Shown in pieces: positions 15,221 to 21,181 of a stretch of 29,351 bases of DNA; position 1 is the first letter of the stretch, and each line of letters begins with the position of its first letter. The position numbers and the translations under genes were made by a program. This DNA is from Flavobacteriales bacterium UBA1937 (GTDB lineage: Bacteria; Bacteroidota; Bacteroidia; Flavobacteriales; Weeksellaceae): positions 1 to 29,351 of the forward strand of contig DDFD01000019.1 of NCBI GenBank assembly GCA_002337005.1, in the 5' to 3' direction. Below the pieces are notes generated by a model, which made no database searches, was not told the DNA's origin, and saw only the letters and a program-made list of their open reading frames with translations.

Positions 15221-16297
15221 ATGAAGAAATTAATTTTATTAGTATTAGCAATAATTTCAATAACGAGTTGTACTCCAATATATAAAAAAATGAATATAGA
15301 CAAAGATTTTTACAACGGTCTTCAAGACGGTGTATATGCAAAAATGGAAACTTCTAAAGGTGAATTAATTATCAAATTTTTTGATAAAGATGCACCTGTG
15401 ACTGTAGCTAATTTTGTAGGCCTTGCACAAGGAACTATAGAAAACAAGGCAAAAGGAAAAGGAGTTCCTTACTACGATGGGATAGTTTTTCACAGAGTGA
15501 TTAAGAATTTTATGATTCAAGGCGGTGATCCTCAAGGAACCGGAATGGGAGATCCTGGTTATAAATTTGATGATGAAAAAAACAACCTAAAACACGAAGG
15601 TAAAGGTTATCTTTCTATGGCGAATTCTGGACCTAATACCAATGGTTCTCAGTTTTTTATTACTGAGGTTCCTACACCTTGGCTAGACGGAAAGCATACT
15701 GTTTTTGGTAAAGTAATTAAAGGAGAAGATGTAATAGATGCCATCGCAAATTCTGAAATGGGTGCTCAAGACAGACCAAAAGAAGAAATTAAAATTGTTA
15801 AGGTTTCTGTTTTCACAAAAGGTGATGCTTACGAAAAGTATGATGCGGCGAAAATTTTTAATGAGGGAAAAGGCAAAATTCAAGAAAATAACAAGGTTTA
15901 TATCGCTAAACAAGAAGCCGAAGCTGCTAAAAAATTAGAAGAATTAAAAGCAGGAATGTCCAAAACTGCTTCTGGTCTTTTGTATAAAATCTCAAAATCT
16001 AATCCAGAAGGTAAAGCTCCTAAAGCTGGTGATGTGGTTGCTGTGCATTATGCTGGTAAATTAACTAACGGAAAGGAATTTGATAATTCTTTTAAAAGAG
16101 GTGAGCCTATAGAGTTTGCGGTAGGAGTTGGTCAGGTTATCAAAGGTTGGGACGAAGGTATTTTACTTTTAAAAGAAGGCGAAACTGCTACTTTCTTAAT
16201 TCCTTCTGAATTAGGATATGGGGCTAGAGGAGCTGGTGGTGTTATTCCGCCAAATGCTTGGTTGATCTTTGATGTAGAATTGGTTAAGGTTAAGTAA
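15221..16297 (+). CDS. Dual-domain peptidyl-prolyl isomerase lipoprotein (cyclophilin + FKBP)
   Basis: A 358-residue lipoprotein (lipobox ITSC, Cys17) that joins two unrelated proline isomerases. A cyclophilin domain covers about 38-197, with catalytic Arg92 in FHRVI, SQFFITE and Trp154 in WLDGKHTVFG. A charged helical linker follows (about 200-245), and an FKBP domain covers about 265-357, with VAVHYAGKL, EFDNSF, GQVIKGWDEG and YGARGAGGVIPPNAWL, so both active sites look complete. It should act as an envelope foldase in the periplasm or on the outer membrane. Fusions of this kind are known in Flavobacteriia. Its operon partner is gldI, also an FKBP protein. Confidence 0.9.
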   Translation: MKKLILLVLAIISITSCTPIYKKMNIDKDFYNGLQDGVYAKMETSKGELIIKFFDKDAPVTVANFVGLAQGTIENKAKGKGVPYYDGIVFHRVIKNFMIQGGDPQGTGMGDPGYKFDDEKNNLKHEGKGYLSMANSGPNTNGSQFFITEVPTPWLDGKHTVFGKVIKGEDVIDAIANSEMGAQDRPKEEIKIVKVSVFTKGDAYEKYDAAKIFNEGKGKIQENNKVYIAKQEAEAAKKLEELKAGMSKTASGLLYKISKSNPEGKAPKAGDVVAVHYAGKLTNGKEFDNSFKRGEPIEFAVGVGQVIKGWDEGILLLKEGETATFLIPSELGYGARGAGGVIPPNAWLIFDVELVKVK

Positions 16298-16322
16298 TTT
16301 TACATAAATATATGATATTTAG

Positions 16323-16351
16323 GAACGTACCAAAAAGTACGTTCTTTTTTT
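16323..16351 (+). terminator. Terminator after the dual isomerase gene
   Basis: Stem GAACGTAC/GTACGTTC (16323-16330 and 16337-16344), six-base loop, then seven T residues. It separates this operon from the toxin-antitoxin operon. Confidence 0.88.
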
Positions 16352-16374
16352 ATAAAATATTTATAAAATAAAAC

Positions 16375-16415
16375 AGACAAAAGTCTTTTTTATTTAGACA
16401 AAAGTCTTATATTTG
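16375..16415 (+). promoter_or_regulatory. Promoter with twin palindromic operators of the Xre-RES operon
   Basis: AGACAAAAGTCT, an inverted repeat (AGAC/GTCT), occurs at 16375-16386 and again at 16396-16407, exactly 21 bases or two helical turns apart. The second copy touches the -7 element TATATTTG (16408-16415), and the first covers the -33 region, so bound antitoxin would block the polymerase. The antitoxin start is 14 bases after the -7 element. Binding by the Xre protein is inferred. Confidence 0.75.
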
Positions 16416-16429
16416 TAAAAAATTACAAG

Positions 16430-16909
16430 ATGAAAAAGAGCAAAGTGTTTCCAGAAAGAGAAGTAGTTCTTCATAAAGTAGAAGAACCTATGGCGGTTTA
16501 TTACACTTCTGCGGTGTATTCTTCTGTAGATGATAGGGGTGTTTTTTCTATTATAGACTCTATTAATAAGGGGATTTCTTTTTCTGCTTTTGAAAAAATT
16601 ATCAAAAAATATAGTTTTTCTCTTCAGAATTGGGCAGATTTTCTTCATATTTCTAATAAGACCTTATCACGCTATCAAAAAGAATCTAAAACCTTTGATG
16701 CCTTACAATCTGAGCGTATTCTACAGATTGAGATTCTTTACAGCAAAGGTGAGGAGGTTTTCGGGGATAGAGATAATTTTACAAAATGGCTAGAAACTAA
16801 AAATTTGGCTTTAGGAGATATTTTTCCTTTGGATTTGCTGAGAACTTCTTTTGGTATTCAATTATTATTGGATGAACTTACCAGAATAGAGCACGGTGTT
16901 TTAGCATAA
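16430..16909 (+). CDS. Xre/MbcA/ParS-type antitoxin
   Basis: A 159-residue antitoxin of the Xre type (formerly DUF2384) that neutralises a RES toxin and represses its own operon. A variable N-terminal part (1-48) is followed by a helix-turn-helix region at about 50-95 (WADFLHISNKTLSRYQK). The toxin-binding domain at about 100-157 includes VFGDRDNFTKWLETKN, PLDLLRTSFGIQLLLDEL and a short C-terminal tail, which in known complexes reaches into the toxin active site. The toxin gene starts 11 bases after the stop. The twin palindromes upstream are its expected binding sites. Confidence 0.9.
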   Translation: MKKSKVFPEREVVLHKVEEPMAVYYTSAVYSSVDDRGVFSIIDSINKGISFSAFEKIIKKYSFSLQNWADFLHISNKTLSRYQKESKTFDALQSERILQIEILYSKGEEVFGDRDNFTKWLETKNLALGDIFPLDLLRTSFGIQLLLDELTRIEHGVLA

Positions 16910-16920
16910 ATATTTGGTTT

Positions 16921-17373
16921 ATGATTGTTTATAGGCTTTCTAAAACGCAGTTTGCTAATGATTTATCGGGTAAAGGAGCTGAGTTGGTTGGCGGAAGATG
17001 GAATAGTAAAGGAAACGCTTTATTATACACTTCTCAGAGTATTGCGCTTTGCGTAACCGAAATTGCAGTACACGTTCCTTTAGGGATTTTACCGAAAGAT
17101 TATCAATTAATTCACATTGAAATTCCTGAAAATGACTTTTTAGAAATTAAGCGACTTCCGAAAGATTGGCAAAGTTTTCCGCACAGTAATTCTACGCAAT
17201 TAATTGGAGATAAATTTTTGAGAGAGCATAAGTTTTTGGTCTTTAAAGTTCCTTCTGCTGCGGTACAAGGTGAATTTAATTATTTGGTAAATCCGAGGCA
17301 TAAAAATTTTAACCAAATTAAGATTGTTAAAATAGAAAACTTTAACTTTGATGAAAGGTTGTTTAAGAGATGA
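16921..17373 (+). CDS. RES-domain toxin (predicted NAD+-degrading)
   Basis: A 150-residue RES toxin. Characterised members use phosphate or water to destroy NAD+ and stop growth. The order of residues expected for the active site is present: Arg26 in GGRWNSKG, Tyr36 in LLYTSQS, Glu47 in CVTEIAVH, and Ser112 in KVPSAAVQGEFNYLVNP. Length is normal, so the toxin looks intact. It follows its Xre antitoxin in the usual order. Its stop codon overlaps the start of a membrane protein gene as ATGA, which is not part of the standard two-gene module. Confidence 0.9.
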   Translation: MIVYRLSKTQFANDLSGKGAELVGGRWNSKGNALLYTSQSIALCVTEIAVHVPLGILPKDYQLIHIEIPENDFLEIKRLPKDWQSFPHSNSTQLIGDKFLREHKFLVFKVPSAAVQGEFNYLVNPRHKNFNQIKIVKIENFNFDERLFKR

Positions 17374-17801
17374 ATTTATTTGATATTATTTTTGCTAAAA
17401 TGAATGATATTTATAAAAAAAACAAATTTTATAAAAATAAAATATTTGTTTATATAAATGTTTTGTATTTTTTTGTTGGTGTTTTTTTTCTTATTCCAAT
17501 TACATCTGTTTTAGAGATTTTCTATCCTGATTTTAGAATTATTTTTAAAAAATATGGATTAATAAGCATAATTGTATTTTTTGGATTAATTGCTTTAGTT
17601 GTTAATAGAAATTATCTAAACGAAGAAAAACTTAATCATTTAAGTAGAAAATATTCACATATTAGGGTTAATAAGATACTTCTTTATATAGTTGTAATAA
17701 TTTTTCCAATATTATTACTTTTAAGTTCAGGTATTATTACTGTTATTTTGAAAGGAGGAACAATACTTAATTGGGAATTCAATGGTTTATTAAAAAATTA
17801 A
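17370..17801 (+). CDS. Small membrane protein coupled to the RES toxin
   Basis: I do not recognise this 143-residue protein. It has three likely transmembrane helices at about 25-47, 62-79 and 102-127, a basic N-terminus rich in Lys and Asn, and a charged 20-residue loop (about 80-101) between the second and third. There is no signal peptide or enzymatic motif. The ATG at 17370 overlaps the toxin stop (ATGA), so it should be translated by coupling; an ATG at 17400 is an alternative start. The gene appears even richer in A and T than its neighbours, which suggests it may be recently acquired. The Nif3-like gene begins 7 bases after its stop. Confidence 0.75.
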   Translation: MNLFDIIFAKMNDIYKKNKFYKNKIFVYINVLYFFVGVFFLIPITSVLEIFYPDFRIIFKKYGLISIIVFFGLIALVVNRNYLNEEKLNHLSRKYSHIRVNKILLYIVVIIFPILLLLSSGIITVILKGGTILNWEFNGLLKN

Positions 17802-17808
17802 TAATTTT

Positions 17809-18906
17809 ATGACTTTAAAACAATTCACCACAGAATTAGACAAAATATTTACCATAAAACAAGCCGAAGATTTCGATAATGTAGGTCTTCTGTGTGGGAA
17901 TCTGGAGCGTGATGTTTCGGGAGTTTTGGTGTGTCACGATGCTTTGGAAAATGTGGTAAATGAAGCCATTGCCAAAAATTGCAACGTGATTGTAACTTTT
18001 CATCCGATTATTTTTTCGGGGTTGAAATCTATTACAGGCAAAAATTATGTAGAACGTGCTGTTCTGATAGCCATCGAAAATAAAATCGCGATTTATGCCA
18101 TCCATACAGCATTTGATAATGATTATTTCGGAGTGAATTATAGAGTTTGCAATGAATTAGGCTTGAAAAATCAAAAAATATTAATGCCAAAATCAGAAAA
18201 TTTGTTGCAATTGGTGGTTTATGTTCCTACAGAGTTTTCAGAAAAGGTAAAAAACGCTTTATTTGAAGCGGGCGCAGGAAATATTGGTTTCTATGATGAA
18301 TGCAGTTTTTCAATAAAAGGAAACGGAACTTTCAGACCAATTGAAGGCTCTAATCCATTTTCTGGAACGCAAAATGTGAGAGAAAATGCTGACGAAGAAA
18401 TGATTAATGTAATTTTTGAAAAATTCAAGAAAAATAAAATTCTTTCAGCAATGAAATTGACTCATCCTTATGAAGAAGTAGCTTATCAAATTTATGCTTT
18501 AGAAAATGATAATCAATATGTTGGCTTGGGAAGATATGGTGAATTGGAAAATGAAATGGAGGAAAAAGATTTCTTGAAACTGGTGAAAGAGAAATTTGAT
18601 TTAGAAGTAATTCGTCATTCTGAATTTTTAAATAAAAAAATAAAAAAAGTAGGTGTTTTAGGAGGAAGCGGAGCAAGTGGGATTTCTGCTGCAAAAGTTT
18701 CAGGATGTGATGCTTACCTTACTGGTGATGTAAAATATCACGATTTTTTCTCGGCAGAAAACCAGATTTTAATCTGTGATATTGGGCATTTTGAATCAGA
18801 ACAGTTTGTTACTGAGCAAATAGTTGAGATTTTATCGGAAAAATTTCCTACCTTTGCATTCTTAAAATCCACAGAAAAAACAAACCCTGTAAATTATTTC
18901 TTTTAA
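17809..18906 (+). CDS. Nif3-like dinuclear metal protein (DUF34)
   Basis: A 365-residue member of the Nif3/YqfO family, ring-shaped hexamers with a two-metal site. The biochemical role is unsettled; automatic names such as GTP cyclohydrolase 1 type 2 homologue are weakly founded. The metal site is supported by TFHPIIF with His65, IHTAFDN with Asp103, and IGHFESE with His327 and Glu331; GDVKYHDF (306-313) is another family block. About 110 residues (near 125-235) are inserted between the two halves, the PII-like insert seen in many bacterial members. It is followed after 4 bases by a DUF164 protein, a common pairing. No separate promoter is visible, so it may be read from the toxin-antitoxin promoter. 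Confidence 0.88.
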   Translation: MTLKQFTTELDKIFTIKQAEDFDNVGLLCGNLERDVSGVLVCHDALENVVNEAIAKNCNVIVTFHPIIFSGLKSITGKNYVERAVLIAIENKIAIYAIHTAFDNDYFGVNYRVCNELGLKNQKILMPKSENLLQLVVYVPTEFSEKVKNALFEAGAGNIGFYDECSFSIKGNGTFRPIEGSNPFSGTQNVRENADEEMINVIFEKFKKNKILSAMKLTHPYEEVAYQIYALENDNQYVGLGRYGELENEMEEKDFLKLVKEKFDLEVIRHSEFLNKKIKKVGVLGGSGASGISAAKVSGCDAYLTGDVKYHDFFSAENQILICDIGHFESEQFVTEQIVEILSEKFPTFAFLKSTEKTNPVNYFF

Positions 18907-18910
18907 AGAT

Positions 18911-19690
18911 ATGGCAACTAAGACAAACGAAATTTCTGTTGAAGAAAAACTAAGAGCTCTTTATGATCTTCAGATTATTGATTCTAGATTAGACGAAATC
19001 CGCAATACAAGAGGCGAATTACCAATTGAGGTAGAAGATTTAGAAATTGAAGTAGAAGGACTTAATAAGAGAGCTTCTAAATTCGAAAGCGAAATTAAAG
19101 ATTTACAAACCGAAATTTCTAACAAGAAAGAAGCGATTACTCATTCTAAATCTTTGATGGAGAAGTATAAATCTCAACAAGACAACGTTAGAAATAATAA
19201 AGAATTTGAAGCTTTGGCTAAAGAAATTGAATTCCAAGAATTAGAAATTCAACTTTCTGAGAAAAGAATTAAAGAATTTAATGCTAAAATAGCTCATAAA
19301 AATGAGTTGTTAGACGAATTAAAAGCTAAGATTAATGAATTACAATCTCACCTTGGTTTCAAAAAAGATGAACTAGAAGCTCTAATTGCAGAAACGCAAA
19401 AAGAAGAAGATTATCTATTAGAAAAATCTAAAGAATTTGCTGACAAAATAGACGAGAGATTATTGGCTTCTTACAACAGAATTAGAACCAATTCTATTAA
19501 CGGTCTTGCAGTAGTAGGATTAGAAAGAGGTGCTCCTAAAGGGTCTTTCTTTACTATTCCGCCGCAAAAACAAATGGAAATTGCTCAACGTAAAAAAATT
19601 ATTATTGATGAGCATTCTGGTAAAATCTTAGTAGATGATGAGTTGGTGATGGAAGAAAACGAAAAAATGGCTTCTATTATTAAATTTTAA
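18911..19690 (+). CDS. DUF164-family coiled-coil protein lacking its zinc-ribbon cysteines
   Basis: A 259-residue protein of the C4-type zinc-ribbon family (DUF164). Residues about 10-180 form a long coiled coil rich in Glu and Lys, with QQDNVRNNKEFEALAKEIEFQE matching the conserved central block in part. The C-terminal region normally reads CGGC...IPPQ...CEHCGRIL; here it is RGAPKGSFFTIPPQKQM (206-222) and IIIDEHSGKILVDD (230-243). All four zinc ligands are replaced, and the whole protein has no cysteine. The ribbon fold may remain without metal. The family is linked to nucleic acid or secretion functions in other bacteria, but its role here is unknown. It is downstream of the Nif3-like gene. 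Confidence 0.88.
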   Translation: MATKTNEISVEEKLRALYDLQIIDSRLDEIRNTRGELPIEVEDLEIEVEGLNKRASKFESEIKDLQTEISNKKEAITHSKSLMEKYKSQQDNVRNNKEFEALAKEIEFQELEIQLSEKRIKEFNAKIAHKNELLDELKAKINELQSHLGFKKDELEALIAETQKEEDYLLEKSKEFADKIDERLLASYNRIRTNSINGLAVVGLERGAPKGSFFTIPPQKQMEIAQRKKIIIDEHSGKILVDDELVMEENEKMASIIKF

Positions 19691-19711
19691 TAAAAAAATC
19701 AAAATATGGAG

Positions 19712-19745
19712 ATTCCGCTTGTAATTTTATAAGCGGAATTTTTTA
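19712..19745 (+). terminator. Terminator after the DUF164 gene
   Basis: ATTCCGCTT (19712-19720) pairs with AAGCGGAAT (19731-19739), followed by a T run with one interruption. It closes the operon 21 bases after the stop. Confidence 0.85.
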
Positions 19746-19755
19746 TTTTTATACA

Positions 19756-20220
19756 ATGAAAAATTTAACTTCTAAAATGGACAAAAGAACAGGACTTATG
19801 ACTACATTTTTTGTGGTTTTTGCAGTAGCTGTTCCGTTTATAATGTTTAAAACAGGTGCGCCTAGAGTTGCTCTTTTCGTGGTAAGTCTTATTATGTCTT
19901 TGGCTTTTATCACAAGTTATATGATGATTCCGCAGCTATTTGTTGACCAAAAAATAGTCATCATTAAAAATAATTTCGTAAACATTAAAATTCCTTTTCA
20001 GGATATTCAAAACATTGAAGTCAGTAATATTGGGCTGAATATCAGAACACTAGGTGTAGGAGGTATTTTTGGGCATTTTGGATACTATAATGGTAATGAT
20101 GTTTGGTATGTAACCAATGTTTATCACAAAGTAAAAATAGAAACCAAAACAGGTAAAATATATATGATTTCGCCAGAAAATCCTGAGGAATTTGTAAATC
20201 AAGTAAAGAATTTCTCTTAA
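19756..20220 (+). CDS. Membrane protein with bacterial PH-like domain
   Basis: A 154-residue protein with two N-terminal transmembrane helices (about 15-32 and 38-60) and a cytoplasmic beta-rich domain after 62. LFVDQKIVIIKNNFVNIKIPFQDIQNIEV is the usual start of a bacterial PH-like domain, and the C-terminal YMISPENPEEFVNQV is its closing helix. The function of this family is not known. The start could be Met1 or Met8 (MDKRTGL); the first ATG lies only 16 bases after the preceding terminator. kdsA starts 53 bases downstream with its own -7 element. Confidence 0.75.
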   Translation: MKNLTSKMDKRTGLMTTFFVVFAVAVPFIMFKTGAPRVALFVVSLIMSLAFITSYMMIPQLFVDQKIVIIKNNFVNIKIPFQDIQNIEVSNIGLNIRTLGVGGIFGHFGYYNGNDVWYVTNVYHKVKIETKTGKIYMISPENPEEFVNQVKNFS

Positions 20221-20246
20221 GAGTAGATTTTCCAATGATATTTAAT

Positions 20247-20254
20247 TAATTTTG
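20247..20254 (+). promoter_or_regulatory. Candidate -7 element of kdsA
   Basis: TAATTTTG fits TANNTTTG and lies 19 bases before the kdsA start. There is no clear TTG at the right distance upstream. Confidence 0.4.
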
Positions 20255-20273
20255 AGCCATAAAAAAATAAATA

Positions 20274-21086
20274 ATGATTCAATCACTATCAAAAATTCAT
20301 CACAAAAATTCTCAGAATTTCTTTTTAATTGCTGGGCCTTGTGCCATAGAAGGCGAAGAAATGGCTTTACAAATTGCGGAAAAAATTGTACAACTTTCAG
20401 ATAAGTACCAAATTCCATACATTTTTAAAGGGAGTTTCAAAAAAGCAAACAGAAGCAGAGTAGATAGTTTTACAGGAATTGGTGACGAAAAAGCTCTTGA
20501 AATCATAAAAAAAGTAGGAGAAACATTTAATATACCTACCACCACAGATATTCACGAAAATGAACATGCAGAATTGGCAGCTTCTTATGGAATAGATGTT
20601 TTGCAAATTCCTGCATTTTTGGTGCGCCAGACAGATTTATTGGTAGCGGCTGCTAAAACAGGAAAAGCAGTTACCCTTAAAAAGGGGCAATTTCTTTCTC
20701 CAGAATCTATGAAATTTGCAGTTCAGAAAGTTATAGATAGCGGAAATAATAATATGGCAATTATAGAAAGAGGAAATTCTTTCGGATATACAGATTTGGT
20801 GGTTGATTTCAGAGGAATTCCTACGATGAGAAATTATGCGCCAGTAATTCTAGATGTTACGCATTCTCTACAGCAACCTAATCAGAATTCTGGAGTAACT
20901 GGCGGAAGACCAGAGTTGATAGAAACCATTGCCAAAGCCGGTATTGTAGTTGGGGCAGATGGTATTTTTATAGAAACACATCCAGATCCTTCTGTTGCAA
21001 AATCAGATGGTGCTAATATGCTAAAGCTAGATTTACTAGATGATTTACTAGGTAAATTGACCAGAGTAAGAGAAGCAATACTATAA
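20274..21086 (+). CDS. kdsA: 3-deoxy-8-phosphooctulonate synthase
   Basis: KdsA condenses phosphoenolpyruvate with arabinose-5-phosphate to give KDO-8-phosphate, the first committed step to the KDO sugar of lipopolysaccharide. The 270 residues match the family: LIAGPCAIEGEEMAL, FKGSFKKANRSR, TTDIHENEHAE, and VTGGRPELIE. Cys23 in AGPC, His197 in DVTHS, Glu234 in IETHPDP and Asp245 in KSDGANM match the metal ligands of the metal-dependent class, as in Aquifex; the metal-free E. coli type has Asn at the first position. The gene kdsD, which makes its substrate, is about 6 kb away in this window. Confidence 0.95.
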   Translation: MIQSLSKIHHKNSQNFFLIAGPCAIEGEEMALQIAEKIVQLSDKYQIPYIFKGSFKKANRSRVDSFTGIGDEKALEIIKKVGETFNIPTTTDIHENEHAELAASYGIDVLQIPAFLVRQTDLLVAAAKTGKAVTLKKGQFLSPESMKFAVQKVIDSGNNNMAIIERGNSFGYTDLVVDFRGIPTMRNYAPVILDVTHSLQQPNQNSGVTGGRPELIETIAKAGIVVGADGIFIETHPDPSVAKSDGANMLKLDLLDDLLGKLTRVREAIL

Positions 21087-21094
21087 AACGAATG

Positions 21095-21117
21095 CCAAGC
21101 AATTTGCTTGGTTTTTT
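21095..21117 (+). terminator. Terminator after kdsA
   Basis: Stem CCAAGC/GCTTGG (21095-21100 and 21106-21111), five-base loop, then six T residues, 8 bases after the kdsA stop. Confidence 0.85.
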
Positions 21118-21118
21118 A

Positions 21119-21153
21119 TTTGAAATAAAACTTTTAAAATTTCGTTAAATTTG
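21119..21153 (+). promoter_or_regulatory. Promoter of the TonB-dependent receptor gene
   Basis: TTTG at 21119-21122 and TAAATTTG at 21146-21153 are separated by 23 bases, at the long end of the accepted range. The TTG start codon at 21182 follows 28 bases later. Confidence 0.5.
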
Positions 21154-21181
21154 TTAAATTTATCCATTAAAATTAAACCTT

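Noticed and set aside
16371..16415. Short repeated palindromes as a CRISPR or mobile-element end
   Set aside because: Only two copies occur, they overlap a promoter, and no Cas, transposase or target duplication is present.
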